From assembly GCA_026545225.1 (NCBI GenBank), contig CM048845.1, positions 13,144,501 through 13,208,500 on the forward strand: a stretch of DNA of 64,000 bases, in the 5' to 3' direction. This document shows, in pieces, positions 46,882 through 59,066 of the stretch. The DNA comes from Cornus controversa (lineage: Eukaryota; Streptophyta; Magnoliopsida; Cornales; Cornaceae). Below the pieces are notes generated by a model, which was not told the origin of the DNA, searched no databases, and worked only from the letters and a program-made list of their open reading frames with translations. A program made the position numbers and the translations under genes. The stretch's first letter is position 1; every line of letters starts with the position of its first letter.

Positions 46882-49800
46882 ATGGTTGTCTTTCGGTGTT
46901 TCCAAGAAGGCGCTTTAACCGTTGTTGAAAAAGAAGGTGATGTTCTAGAAAAAGGGACGACCCTTGATGCTCACAGACCGTTAATTGGTCGATTCGCTAC
47001 ATCTATGCCTCATTTTGGGCATTCACTGCACTTGTCTCATTGGTCCAAGGAATTGTCATGTGAGCTTTCGACCTTTGGTCCTTTTGAAGCCGAGAAACAA
47101 ACTTCAGTTCGACGTGCGCTGTTATTGCAATCACCTTTACATGAACACGTGAACAATTCTAATAAATTCTTACTTCTGGGCAACAAAGTTCGTAATGGAT
47201 ATGCAGGATGGAATTTCTCCTCCAAAATGATGTATGATTTGACTTACACCGAGAAGTATTGGGAATGGTCAGAAGATATTTTGAGTCGTAATGTTACTTC
47301 TCTCAAGGCAGCGAGATTATATGATGCCATTTTTGCCTCTCTTTTTTCCTATGATAGACACCCAAATGTGTTAAAGGCATTCTTCGAGTCTTGGTCCCAT
47401 GGAACTAACACTCTTCATACTTCGGTTGGTGAGGTTTCCATCTCTCTTTGGGACTTGTACGAGATAGGGGGCCTTCCATTTAGCGGGAAGTTCTATGACG
47501 AGGTTATTCCTAACGCAAAGGAGTTGTCGGGCAAAACCAAGGACGGGAAATATTTTCTTCCGACGTGCTGTCAAGATTTATTTTTAGCCTATCACCGACT
47601 CGCGCAAGAGTTCAAAGGAATCGTATAGATCTCTGACTGGGTGAACTTTTGGTACAAGGGTTCATTGAAGCATCCTAAACCTCCAAGTAGAAAGTCAAGG
47701 AACAAAACCCAACGACCGAGAGAGCTTCACAATCCTTCTGGTTCTATTGGTTCCATTCGCAAGCGAACGTCATCAGAAGAAAAAGTGTTTGTTGACCTCG
47801 GTGTAAATGATGAAGTTAAAGAGAAGACTTACTTGGCTGCTTTTTTAGCATGTTGGTTGTGTAAGTTTGTTCTTCCATCAAATCCTGCAAACATAATTCG
47901 CCCTGGAGTGTTTAAGATTGCAAGCAAAATGGCATATGGAGAAATATTTTGTCTTACTGTTCCAGTACTTGCAAGCATCTATAGGGGTTTGAATGACATT
48001 GTCTCACTTCCCGAATCTCCCAATTCTACAGTTGTATTTCCTAGTCATTATGTATATGCCTGGCTAGCAGAATATTTTCAGACACATTTTTGTTCTCCAA
48101 TCAATCAATCTTCACCTCGGATGACTAAATATGCAGGAGAAGGGATGGCAAAGCATTTTGAAAATCCTGAGGCGCAGGATTTGTTCAAATCTTGTAAGGG
48201 TCTTGTGCTAAATCGCTTAGCAATGAAGTTTCACCAAAGGGAAGTTAAAGTTGATGATGAGATGCCAATTATTGTTTTTGAGTATTTGGCCAGTCTTCGC
48301 TCCAGTGTTTTATCCTTAAGACAAGGCGACTACTTTGTCCTTGAACCCTACAGCCCTTATAGATTTAGCAGGCAATTTGGTTTTCACCAAGATGTTCCAG
48401 GAAATTTGAAACAAGACATTTGCACTGGCTCATTGGACGAGGTTTTCAAATATTGGAAATCATGTACTCTCTGTAATACCAAGTCCTCAGTATTATTGCC
48501 AGAGACTACGAGTCTAAAAGATTTTTCAGTCACCAAAGCTTATGTTGATTGGTGGTCAAAGGTCCATGTTGACCCATTCATGACTACAACGGAGAACTTA
48601 TCACGAAATAAACGTCCAGCCTCTCCAAATAATAAAGAAGCAAAGTCTAGGAAGGGTGAGACTCCAAACCGGAGACCTGGAACGCATACTAAACACATAA
48701 ATGGAGAATCTTCAACGACTTGGAGTAGCGATAATTTTGTTAATGGGTCAGCTACCCCTCTCAACCCATCCAATCATCCCTCTAACAACCAGAAACATCC
48801 TCGATCTATGGTGATCCGAAGTGGGGGTGGAAGAGCTAGTGGTGAACGCAACTGGAAGCATATACCAAAAGTGTCAGACTGTGCCTCTTCAGCAGAAAAC
48901 GTTGTTTCCCTTCCAAATATGGAGGACTTCTTTGACGGACTTTCCAGCAGTTCTTTACCAATGCAGGTTGAGGATTTGCAGGTATATATATATATACTTT
49001 TTTTTTTTTTTATTCACATTTTTTTTAATTTATTTTAAAGATGGAAAATGGTAATGGAGCGATTGACGGTGCAAATCATCTTGGTGGTGAAGAGTCTGTT
49101 TATGGACCTTCTGCCTTTGAGTTGGTGACCAGAAAAACAAATTTTTTACCTTCCGCAGCAGATGTCACATCTCCCCTTCATGGTTCTGATCAGGTGTTGG
49201 TAAACCCTCATCCTCATGATTCTTCCGTTGGACACAAGTCTCAACTTCAGGCACATATGGAGACAGTAGGAGGGCATGTGATACCCCGAGTGAATATTCA
49301 GGAATCACATCAGGCCACATTTTCTGAAGCACCCACTTATGATGTGACGAGTATGATTTCTGGAATCAGGCGTCAATCGGCCTTAGTATTGGGAAACAAC
49401 CTCAAGAGGATGTTAAAGAGGACGGAGTTTTCTAAAGTTCCATTACTTAGATCAAGAGTTAAGGAAACTTTTGATGAGATTTCTTCACTTCCCATGGACT
49501 GTTCTGAGTTTCAGGAGAGAGTCAACTCATATTTACAGAGTGCAGAAGATTACAATGATCTTAAGTCGAGATATGCCCAAGCTTTGACTGAAGAAGTACA
49601 CTCCCAACGCTTAGCTCACATTAACTCGCGTCTTAACGAGGTCCTTTCTTCAGATATTGCAGATGTGACACATGTTCAAAAACTTCAAGCAGATCTTCTC
49701 CATGATAAAAATGAGTTAGAAATTTTACTTCTTCAAATCGAGAAACTTGAAACTTCAATTTTGGAGGCTAATTCACGAATCTCTCAGAGGGAAGATGTTA

Positions 49801-49940
49801 TTGCTAGCATCAAGAAAGAAAAGAAAGCAATTGAAGAGATTCCCATTATTCCTGATCATGATCGTGGTGTTGTAAGCACTCTAGAGAAGTTATTGCAGAA
49901 AGAGCAAGAAGAGATCCTGGAGTTGCCTTGGCTGTCTTAA
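46882..49940 (+). pseudogene. Plant mobile domain (PMD) protein gene, antisense passenger of the Tat element
   Basis: Exon 46882-48981 and exon 49041-49940 join in phase across a 59-bp GT-AG intron to about 999 codons. They are interrupted once by TAG at 47626-47628 in the same frame, so the copy is a near-intact pseudogene unless read through. The first ~470 codons show the PMD/aminotransferase-like fold: IFASLFSYDRHPNVLKAFFE, VSISLWDLYEIGGLPFSG, then YLAAFLACWLCKFVLPS and RPGVFKIASKMAYGE. A polar linker follows (residues ~570-680). The C-terminal ~190 residues are predicted coiled coil (LKSRYAQALTEEVHSQRLAH; LLQIEKLETSILEANSRI). Cellular PMD proteins (MAIN/MAIL1) act with a PP7-like phosphatase in transposon silencing and genome stability. 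A role in the element's life cycle or silencing escape is inference. Confidence 0.85.
48982..49040 (+). other. 59-bp intron of the PMD gene
   Basis: GTATATATAT donor after ...VEDLQ, T-rich interior, acceptor TTTTAAAG, and the reading frame resumes at MENGNGAIDG. Short for a plant intron but phase-consistent. Without removal the frame ends at 49038. Confidence 0.75.
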
Positions 49941-50222
49941 TTTCTCTCTTTTATACATTGCCTTGTTATCAATACATTAAACAAACTATTGCAGAGTTGC
50001 TATGTCGTCTATTTTAATAATAAAGATCATTTTTTTTTTTGACAAACAAAAAGTTTTATTTGTTTAGCCGTTCACAGTTTATACTCTTGCGGGCCAGGAG
50101 TAATACAAGAAATTTTTTTTTTTTTTGAATGAATGACTGAACTTGGAACAAACCTCCAAGCTGCCTACGTACCCTCAATAGGAATCAAGTCATTTATGTA
50201 GTTCAGATTAACAAACTCAAAT
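49941..50222. other. Spacer between convergent PMD gene and pol
   Basis: Contains the PMD poly(A) signal and a ~30-bp direct repeat: CACAGTTTATACTC(T/G)TGCG with GGGCCAGGAGT, at about 50072-50102 and 50280-50310. The second copy overlaps the C-terminal codons of pol. Confidence 0.7.
50019..50024 (+). terminator. Candidate poly(A) signal of the PMD gene
   Basis: AATAAA about 80 nt after the PMD stop codon, followed by a T-rich stretch. It supports the PMD unit being a complete gene rather than a chance frame. Confidence 0.55.
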
Positions 50223-51555
50223 TTATTTATTTATTTTTTTTATTATTATTATTTTTTTCATTTTTTTTTTTGGGGCCGTACACAGTTTATACTCGTGCGG
50301 GCCAGGAGTGACTTCCATTGTTTGTGGGTAATATCGTTTTAGGAATTTGGCATTGATAGGCCCAACTCTGACCCCATCTTCATCGACAATTTTGTAGGCG
50401 CCATTAGTGTAGACTTCTCGCACCACATATGGTCCGTCCCATTTTGATGTAAATTTGTTACCCATACGATGACTGGTGATAATGGGCCTTCGCACAGCAA
50501 GCACCAAGTCACCGACTTGAAAGGATTGAGGACGAACTCTTTTGTTGAAGGCACTTGAGAGTCGAGCTTGGTAACACTCCAACCGCTGTTGAGCTTCAAG
50601 TCTTTTTTCATCCAACGCCTCCAACTCTTGAAGACGCAATTTGGCATTTTCTTCATTTGTCAGCCCTTCTTGTATGGCAATTCTCAAAGAAGAAATTTGT
50701 TGCTCAAGTGGGAGAACTGCTTCAACACCATAAATGAGAGAATACGGTGTTGCTTGGGTTGGAGTACGATATGTTGTTCGATATGCCCAAAGAGCCTCTG
50801 CCATTCTTTCATGCCAATCCTTTTTAGACTTAGAGACTACCTTTTTCAACAAATCACAAAGAGTTTTATTGAAAGCTTCTGCTTGTCCATTTGCTGGTGC
50901 ATTGTACATTGAAGACTTGTGTTGTTTGAAGCCAATTTTTTCACACAAATTGGCCATCAGACTATTTTTGAAGGGTAACCCATTGTCAGTGATGATATGA
51001 TGAGGAACACCATACCGGAAGATAATGTTCCCTTTGATGAAGTCCACCACTGTCTCTTTCTTCACTTCCTTAACGGGGATGGCTTCAGCCCACTTTGAAA
51101 AATAATCAGTTGCCGCAAGGATATATAGATGACCTTTAGAAGATTTCAGGAAAGGCCCAACTACATCCAATCCCCATGCATCAAATGGCCAGGACATAAT
51201 TGTAGGGTGCAACATCTCAGGTGGCTGGTGTATGAAATTGGCATGGAATTGACAGGCCTGACATCTTTTAGCGTAATCCATACAATCTCTAACCATGGTT
51301 GGCCAATAGTATCCGATTCTCTTTACTCAAAAGTGAAGCTTAGGACCTGACTGATGAGCCCCACAGACCCCTGAATGTGCTTCTTCCATTGCGTGAGTTG
51401 CTTCTTCTTCTCCCAAACAACGAAGGAAAAGACCTTCATATGAACGTCGAAATAATGTATCTTTGTAAAAGATAAATCGGGGAGCTCTTCGACGAATCTC
51501 AGTTTTGTGACGAGGATCTTCAGGAAGCTTCCCATGTTCTAGGTAATTGATGATG
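50223..51555 (-). pseudogene. Tat pol integrase region
   Basis: From 51555 to 51297 the pol frame continues with the zinc-binding N-terminal domain (HSGVCGAH upstream, CQAC after 51260) but is broken by a TGA near 51328. From the ATG at 51294-51296 it runs open to 50223 with the catalytic core: Asp in WGLDVVG, Asp in ITDNG, Glu in GQAEAFNKTL. A C-terminal GPY/F-like module follows (KWDGPYVVREV). The catalytic triad is preserved. Family knowledge: it inserts retrotransposon cDNA into the genome. Confidence 0.92.
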
Positions 51556-54500
51556 GGTCATCTCCAGTCTTCATTTTCAACAATTGAAACAGAGATTGCA
51601 TTTATTTCTTCTAACTGGCCTTCGAGTAACTTAGGTAGTACCCATCGTTGACATACTGGAATGGTAATTGCCTCATCTTCCCCTAATGCCATTGTGGTTG
51701 CCAAGTTGGCTAGTGCATCTGCCAACCGATTCTCTTCCCTTGGAATATGTTCCAAGATGATGTTATCAAATTTACTAAGTAGATTTGAAGCATACTGAGA
51801 ATATGGGATCAGGTTGTCTTTTTTGACTTCGTAAACCTTGAGAAGTTGGTTGATCACTAACTTAGAATCCCCATAAACTTCAATGTCTGTAATTTTCATT
51901 TCATTTGCCATTTGAAGACCAATTATCAGAGCTTGATATTCGGCGACATTATTTGAACAATTTTCTGGAAAGGAAAATGCGTATGGAAGAATTTGCCTTT
52001 GTGGAGAGACAAATACCACGCCCGCCCCAGCTCCTTCAGAACGTGCCGCACCATCGAAGAACATCATCCATGGGGGAAGGATATCAATAAGGAACACCTC
52101 CTCATCAGGAAAGTCCTCTGAAATTTCCCAATCGGCTGGTATGGGATGGTCAGCTAAGAAATTAGCAAGGGCTTGTCCTTTGACTGCTTTACGCGGAACA
52201 TACAAGATTTCAAACTCATTAAACAAAATCGACCACCTTGCGAGCCGCCCAGAAAGAACAGGTCTTGACATAACGTATTTGAGAGGGTCTGCTTTTGCAA
52301 CCACATGGACTGTGTGAGCCAAAAAATAATGTCTCAATTTTTGGGAGGCAAAAACTAACGCAAGAGAAGTCTTCTCAATTGAAGGGTACTTGAACTCTGT
52401 CACAGTCAATCTTCGACTCAAATAGTATAGAGCCTTTTCCTTGTTTTCCTCATTATTTTGTGCTAGAAGAGCCCCGAGAGATTCTTCTTGAGCAGCAATG
52501 TATAGTATAAGTGCTTTTCCAGAGATAGGAGCTCCCAACACGGGGGGGTTAAGCAAGTATTTTTTGATGTTGTCCAAAGCATTTTGGCAGGTCTGGTCCC
52601 ATATGAATGGAGCATCTTTCTTCATAAGTCGGCTAAATGGTTGACATCGTCCAGCCAAATTTGAAATGAATCGACGAATGAAAGCAAGTTGTCCTTGAAG
52701 ACTTCGTAACTCACGTAGATTTTTAGGTGGTGCCATTTTTTGAATGGCATCAATCTTTGATGGGTCGACTTCAATGCCACGATGTCGGACAATATATCCA
52801 AGGAACTTTCCTAATGTGACGCCAAATGCACATTTGAGAGGATTAATCTTCAGTTGAAATTTTCTTAATCGTTCAAAAACTATGCGAAGATCTTTGAGAT
52901 GAGTCATTCTTTCCTTGGTTTTGACCACCAAGTCATCAACATAGCATTCTATGATTTTATGAAGGATGTCATCAAAAATTTTTTGCATGGCCCGTTGATA
53001 AGTAGCACCAGCATTCTTAAGTCCAAAAGGCATGACCTTGTAGCAATAAATCCCCTTTGGAGTGCGGAACGCAGTTAACTCTTCATCTTTTGGCGACATT
53101 CTTATTTGATTGTAACCAGAGAAGCAATCCATGAACGAAAGAGCCTCATGTCCTGTTGTTGCATCCACCGTGAGTTCAGCCACAGGAATAGGAAAGTCAT
53201 CTTTTGGGCATGCAGAGTTCAGGTCACGGAAGTCCACACAAACTCGTATTTGTCCATTTTTCTTTTTAACTGGGACAATACTTGAAATCCATGTTGGATA
53301 TTTGACTTCTCGAATGAAGCCTGCATCAATTAGTTTGTTGATTTCTTCCTCAATCTTTGGGATAAGATCAGGCCTGAAGAAACGTTGAGATTGCTTGATT
53401 GGACGTGTGCCATGCCTAATCGCAAGGTTATGGACTGCAATTTTAGGCTCAAGACCCGGCATTTCTTTGTAAGTCCAGGCAAATATGTCTCTATATTCTG
53501 ATAGCAATTTGACATACTCTTTTTCCTCTAGAGGATTTAAGAGTGCGCTGACGAAAACTGGCTTACGTTCTTCAGACGAACCCAAGTTTATTTCTTTCAG
53601 TTGATCAACAGTAGATTGCCCCCCGTCTTCAAGTGTTGGAGGTGCGTCCTTGACTTCTTCATTTTGTGAATCAAAATTCAAATCTTCTGCCTCCACTGTG
53701 ATATGGTGGGAAGTAGCATAAATCGTTTCCTCTGTAACTTCTGGTTGATCCTCTTGGTTAGGATGTCTCGTGCATATGATGGTTCGTCTTTTGACTTTTA
53801 ACATTTCATCAATGTTGATTTCTAAATCCACTTTACGCTTCATTCGTGATGGAATTAGGCTTCGCACATCATCATCTTTTTCTGACTTAAGCTCAATTTT
53901 TCTTTGACTTACCTCATTACCTCTTTCCTCAGGTGTGGAGCTTGTGCCTTTAATCCGAGAAAATACAGTGTTTCGTGGTTGAGAATTCAGACTTTCTGTA
54001 TTCGGAGCAGGGGTATCTAACCTACTGAATACTGAAGCCCGGGAAGAATGGTTACTATGAAAAGTTGACCTATTTGTTTGACCACCCATATTCAACCTTT
54101 CAAACACCGAAGTACGGGGGCTTGGGGCTTCAATCCGATCAAAGACCGAAGTTCGTAAAGCAGGTACTTGGTCCTCATCCACGTCTTCAACTTCTTTAAC
54201 ACTAATGTACTGTGTATTTTCTCGCTTGCCCTTTCTTCCTATAAAGACTCGGACAGGCTCTGCTGGCGTGAATCCCAGTCCAGTTTTAGGTAGATTGATT
54301 CTATACCCTTGTTGGCGCAACTTCTTCTGAGTTTCATTAAGGCCATGAACCTTCTCACCTGTGACTTCGGGACTGAGTTGCCCAAGCGTTGTAGGATTTT
54401 CAAAGTCATATCCTGAATTAGCTAAGAGCTTGTATGCATTTGGATCAAATCCTTCTTCAGTTCTTTGACAAGGGAGTAATTTTTGTCTCGTCGAGTCATG

Positions 54501-56097
54501 AGAGCCAAAGACAAATCCCTTCAGTGGCGGTTTGGCAATTTTGGACTTTTCGAGCCTAGCAACAGGAATTATAGAACTCTCATGAAGTACATGCACATCA
54601 CTTTCTGCCATAGCATGAGTGGGTTTTATCCTCATTTCTTTTATCTCAGCAAACTCAACAAATGGAGATTGTCCTTCTTTTCTCATAGACTTTGGAACAT
54701 ACTTAAAAATGAGTTTACCTTTGGGAGTTTTTGAAGATGACCCAGACTCTTGTGTAACAGTTATAGACTTCTTACTATCACAATCAAGAGTTTCTTCAGA
54801 ATTAACCGGAACTTCTTTACCTTTAGGTTTTCCTGTCGAAGGAATTTTTGATGGAAGAACTTCTGTTGGTGTATCAGCATTTAAGTAAAACTTGGCATCT
54901 GCAAAATGTGATTCCACCTCAGTGAATGGCTTACTATCTGCAAACACAGTCTTCACGCCATTCCTATAAAATTTGAAACATTGATGCAATGTGGAGGGAA
55001 CTATGCCGTTTCCATGGACCCAAGGTCTCCCTAACAACAAGTTATAGGAGGTCTTTGCGTCAATGACATGGAATAGAGTTTCAGCATTTAACTCCCCAAT
55101 GGCGAGGTGGACCCTAATCATTCCGATTGCTCTCTGGCCTCCTTGATTAAAGCCTTGAATAATTAAACGACTTTGAGCCAACTCATCAACTGTGATGCCA
55201 AGGTTCTTCATAGTAGTTTTTGGCATGATGTTCACTACAGAACCTCCATCAATGAGGATCCGAGTAACTTTCTGTTCCCGAACATATCCAGAAACGAAGA
55301 GTGGTCGATTATGTGGTTTTGACCCTAATTGAAGATCCTCATCAGTGAAAGTGATTGCTGCACAACAAGAGGCACAAGTCGTAGTAGGGACCTGCTCATC
55401 ATTATCTTCCAGGGCTTGAGATTCTTCTTCAGAATCTTCTTTTTCATTTTGCCAGTTAGTTTCAGCAACAGTTACTGTGTAAACAGTCTGAATTTGATCA
55501 TTGCTAAAATATCCAGTTGGAAAGAAGTCTCGTAAGGTCACGCACCTGCGAGAACTGTTGTATGAAAATTCATCCATTTGGTCATTTTCGATGACTGTCT
55601 TTCTCTTTGTAGCCATTTTTTGAGGGTGACGGTATCGATGTTTCTCTCTTCTTTGCCCCCTGTTAGAATGAACAGGTTGCATCAAAGTAGTACATTGCTT
55701 TCGCGGCTTCTTTCTCGTTACTAGAGTCCATCCTTCATCTTCTCGTCTAGATAGCTCTGTATGTGGCACTGAGACAATCACTGGTTCCAACGAACCAAAC
55801 TGGATAATCTTGGTACCGGTCAAGTTAAGAAATTCAGATCTAATGGTAGCGTGATTTGATTCGGCTACTTCATCACCGTCCAAAAGAATCTTCCCTTGTT
55901 TTGCCAGGGTCATAACCAATTCTTTGAATATGAAGCACTTCTCGATTGGATGGCTGACAATACGTTGATACTTGCAGTATTTTGGGTCATGCACTCGTCC
56001 CATCTCCTCCGGGCGTTTGCATTCTGGGAGTTCAATTATTTTCTTTTCGAGCAAGAATTCCAATATACCAAGTACATCGGAGTCTGGGATTCGTGGT
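51556..56097 (-). pseudogene. Tat gag (C-terminal)-protease-RT-RNase H polyprotein region
   Basis: One frame open from after a TGA near 56098 down to the TGA at 51556-51558, about 1,500 codons. Order: gag tail with a zinc-knuckle-like CKYQRIVSHPIEKC; protease active site LIDGGSVVNI (DGG rather than the usual D(T/S)G); RT with VCVDFRDLN (~residue 940) and the catalytic YVDDLVVK (~1040); a Ty3-type RNase H; then an archaeal-type RNase H with FFDGAARSEGAG (~1335) and YGDSKLVINQ (~1400). The N-terminal capsid part of gag is missing. The frame ends in a premature TGA just before integrase, and the same frame continues beyond it, so a nonsense mutation is the simplest explanation. Confidence 0.93.
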
Positions 56098-56107
56098 CAA
56101 CAAATAC

Positions 56108-56851
56108 TCTGTTCCCTTTGTAGTGATTGATTCCACTTCCTTTTAGATAAAAAAAAATGCAAGGAATAAATCTGCCACTCTAATCGAACTAAGTAAATTG
56201 TTGTTGTCTAAGAAGATCCCATCGATCTAGTGAAGAAGAATATCAAACTATAATCGATCATGTGTGTGTGCGCTCTACAAAATATAACCAAAATAATCAA
56301 AGATGATTTTTCCTTTCAAAATCTCTCTCTAAGCTCCAACAATGGTGAAAAATATAAATCTCTTTTCTCTTCCTTAGGTTGAAGTTAGGAGAGGTATTTA
56401 TATGACAAAGAGTCCTTAGAATAAAAATAAGTTTAAAACCATATAAGAACATCTCATGAAGTTTGGACCGAAAAAGAAACAAAAATCAAATTAAAAAGGA
56501 AAATCTTGTTCATATCTGAACAAGTTCGACTAGTCGTAAAAAGTGTGACTGGTGTGACTTTGCAGGTGTTGTCCAACCAAGAAAAGTTAAACCGGTCGAA
56601 AAACGTTTGACTGATGAGACTTTTTGAAAATCAAAATTTTCAATAAAAGCTTATTTTTCTAGGTTCACCAAACTTCAAAATATAGTGTTGTCACTCACAT
56701 ACTTGAACTAAGTGATGTTTTCATCCAATTCCACTGTATTGAGACACTACCATTCAACTTCAAAGACCGAGCCTCAAAATAAATAGAAATTATAACTCGA
56801 TCAACAAGTTTTGACACCAAAATTTACAAACATTCAATTAAGTTTCTCACA
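56108..56851 (-). mobile_element. Truncated Copia LTR joined to the Tat gag
   Basis: Minus-strand LTR begins TGTGAGAAACTTAATTG at 56851 and is collinear with 42222-40450 of the other LTR, without the 1.02-kb insertion. It stops near 56108, where the gag sequence starts, so the last few hundred bp of the LTR (R/U5 side) are missing. It is most simply the 5' LTR of the Copia element into which the Tat element inserted. Confidence 0.82.
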
Positions 56852-58307
56852 AACTTGTCCTTTATGGCACAGAGCTACCAAATGATAAGCTATTGATCTT
56901 ATTTCTCTCTTTGCCATCTAATTCATAACTTGCCCTCTAATTGTAGATGGACATCCCTTAAAAATGCAATTAGTGGTGTCACTTATGACTTATCCAATAA
57001 AAATATATTTTTTATATTCAAACTTTAAGATTAATGTCTCTGTTGAAATTGGATTAATTGTAAAAATTAAGTCATAAATATCTTATAAGAATTGATAATA
57101 CCATGGCTACATAATTTTCAATTAAGCCAAGTAAGACATTCATCAACCTAGATAATTCTTATCATAGTTTTTGCCCTTGACAACATAAGCTCACAAACCC
57201 ATTTGCTCCTGGGGAGCCTTGACCCCTCACGTCCTACAAAGTATGGATATAGAACCGATATATGAACACGATGCGATACTTATACGTGGATGTGAAAAAT
57301 TCTTAAAAAATAGAATATGAATATGCAAGAACACAATGATATATATTTTTATAAATATTGATATGTATAAAAATTAATATATATATATATATCTCTTTGG
57401 ATAATAAATAAATAATTATTTATGTTATATATATTGTTATTTATATTATTTTTATAAAATATTATGATTAATAAACAAGGTAGAAGTTGAGAGTGACATG
57501 GTATGAATAAATTTTGGACTAAATCGTTATATATCTCCATACTTCTTTTTTGAATAAATTTTAACAATTATAGTATCATATTATTGTTTGAAAAGTTATA
57601 TTTGTAAATTTCAAAACTTATTAAACATGTAATTTGAAGTATTTGAGAATTATCAAATGCATATTATAAATAAAAATTATATATTTTAAAATTTTAAATA
57701 CATTTAGAAACTATTATCCGTGGAAATTTGAGAATGGACGCACACCGAGATGAGAGAGGTACATCCCTTTAGAAGTATCCTACTTCCTTGCGTGACACCT
57801 CTCATTTTGACAAATATATATAAAAATATATAAATCTAACTAGTTCTTTGTCCTTATCAAATTGCCTTGATTATTTCAACCACGTACATTGTTGAAAACT
57901 TGTAAATTTTTGCAAATCCACTTCTTTCTATGGAGCCCAGTTACTCATGTACACAAGTAAAAATCATGTGTACCGACTTTCTAAGTCATGTGCTTTGGAC
58001 TCTAAAATATGCAATCTATCCCTTAAAATTGATCGCTAGCTTTGGACTGCTATCAATTGAATATATTATTACACAAACTGATCGTGAATCGACGGCCATG
58101 ACGTCTCAATCGCCTATGTATTTCTCATCCTGCTGGGATCCTTTAGGGTTTGTCATGAAGTGATCTAGTCGGCCGTACTGTTACATCTATTTTGGTCAAT
58201 GGGTTTTGTTAGATAGCAAGGAAGTTGCCAAAAATTTCGACTAAAATAGTGATGGTGATTTTGCTATTTCTTTCGGTAACAACGTTTATAACAATTGATG
58301 ATGAATC
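56852..58307. other. AT-rich intergenic sequence
   Basis: No gene. There is a TA-rich patch near 57350-57450, and 57700-57760 contains a short GC-richer stretch. The open frame at 57930-58163 resembles nothing I know. Confidence 0.5.
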
Positions 58308-58315
58308 ACGTTGTT

Positions 58316-59066
58316 TAGGGATGGCAACGGGGCGGGTACGACACGGGTTTGTCTAAACCCATCCCCGTCCCGCTACCTTCAACACAGTTACCAAACTCGC
58401 CGCGGGTTTGAAACGGGATGGAATTTCAAAACCTATCCCCGCCCCGTTAAGAGAAACCCCACCCTGTCTTCGCCCCGCTCCGTTTAAAATTTCAAAAGGG
58501 GTGGATCGAGACGGGCGAGGCGGGGCCCCTCCCCACAAAATTGTAACCACATCAAACATCAATAAAAATTAATTTTTTAAAAAAATACGAGCCTAGTGGG
58601 TAGTATCAAGTTTGATACTATTAAATTCAAAATAGTATAACCCCTGTTTAAGAAGTAAAATGATAAGATTCCACAATTAAATAGCCTATTACAGAAAATA
58701 TATTTCACAACTAAATAATTTAGTAACAAGTTTGATCCAACAATTAAAGAAGTGTGAATACAATAAAAAGATAAAATGAAAACATAAGTCTTAATACAAC
58801 CAAAAGTAAAATTATAATTTGTATATATATATATATATATACATATAAATATATTTATAATAATAAAATATATAGGCGGGGTAGGGCGGGGCGGGACGGG
58901 TACGAGGCGGGTTATTATAGAGTCCCGAACCCGCCCCGTACCCGCGGCGGGTTTTGATTTTTTTTTCCAAACCCATCCTTATGGAAAAAAAATGGCTCCC
59001 ATACCCTCCCTAAATAGGGCAGGACGGGGCGAAAATCCAGCGGGGCGGACAAAATTGCCATCCCTA
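58316..59066. mobile_element. hAT-like non-autonomous element (751 bp) with 8-bp TSD
   Basis: Termini TAGGGATGGCAA and TTGCCATCCCTA are perfect 12-bp inverted repeats. The flanks ACGTTGTT (58308-58315) and ACATTGTT (59067-59074) differ at one base, an 8-bp hAT-type duplication. Both ends are GC-rich (GGGGCGGG and CCCCGCCCCG words) while the middle is AT-rich with a TA run near 58818-58840. No transposase. Confidence 0.92.

Larger units (their letters stand above)
44068..56107 (-). mobile_element. 5'-truncated Tat-lineage Ty3/Gypsy retrotransposon carrying an antisense PMD gene
   Basis: Minus-strand order from high to low coordinates: gag tail, protease, RT, RNase H, a second archaeal-type RNase H, integrase, then a + strand PMD gene and tandem repeats, polypurine tract and 3' LTR. 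The dual RNase H and the extra 3' coding region are marks of the Tat lineage (Retand/Ogre-like). The 5' LTR, primer-binding site and most of gag are missing; at 56108 the sequence passes into a Copia LTR. The low-coordinate end interrupts a Copia element, so it is a nested insertion. With two internal stops in pol it is not autonomous. Confidence 0.88.

Noticed and set aside
47037..47574. Minus-strand frames within the PMD exon
   Set aside because: Shadows of the PMD coding strand without recognisable domains.
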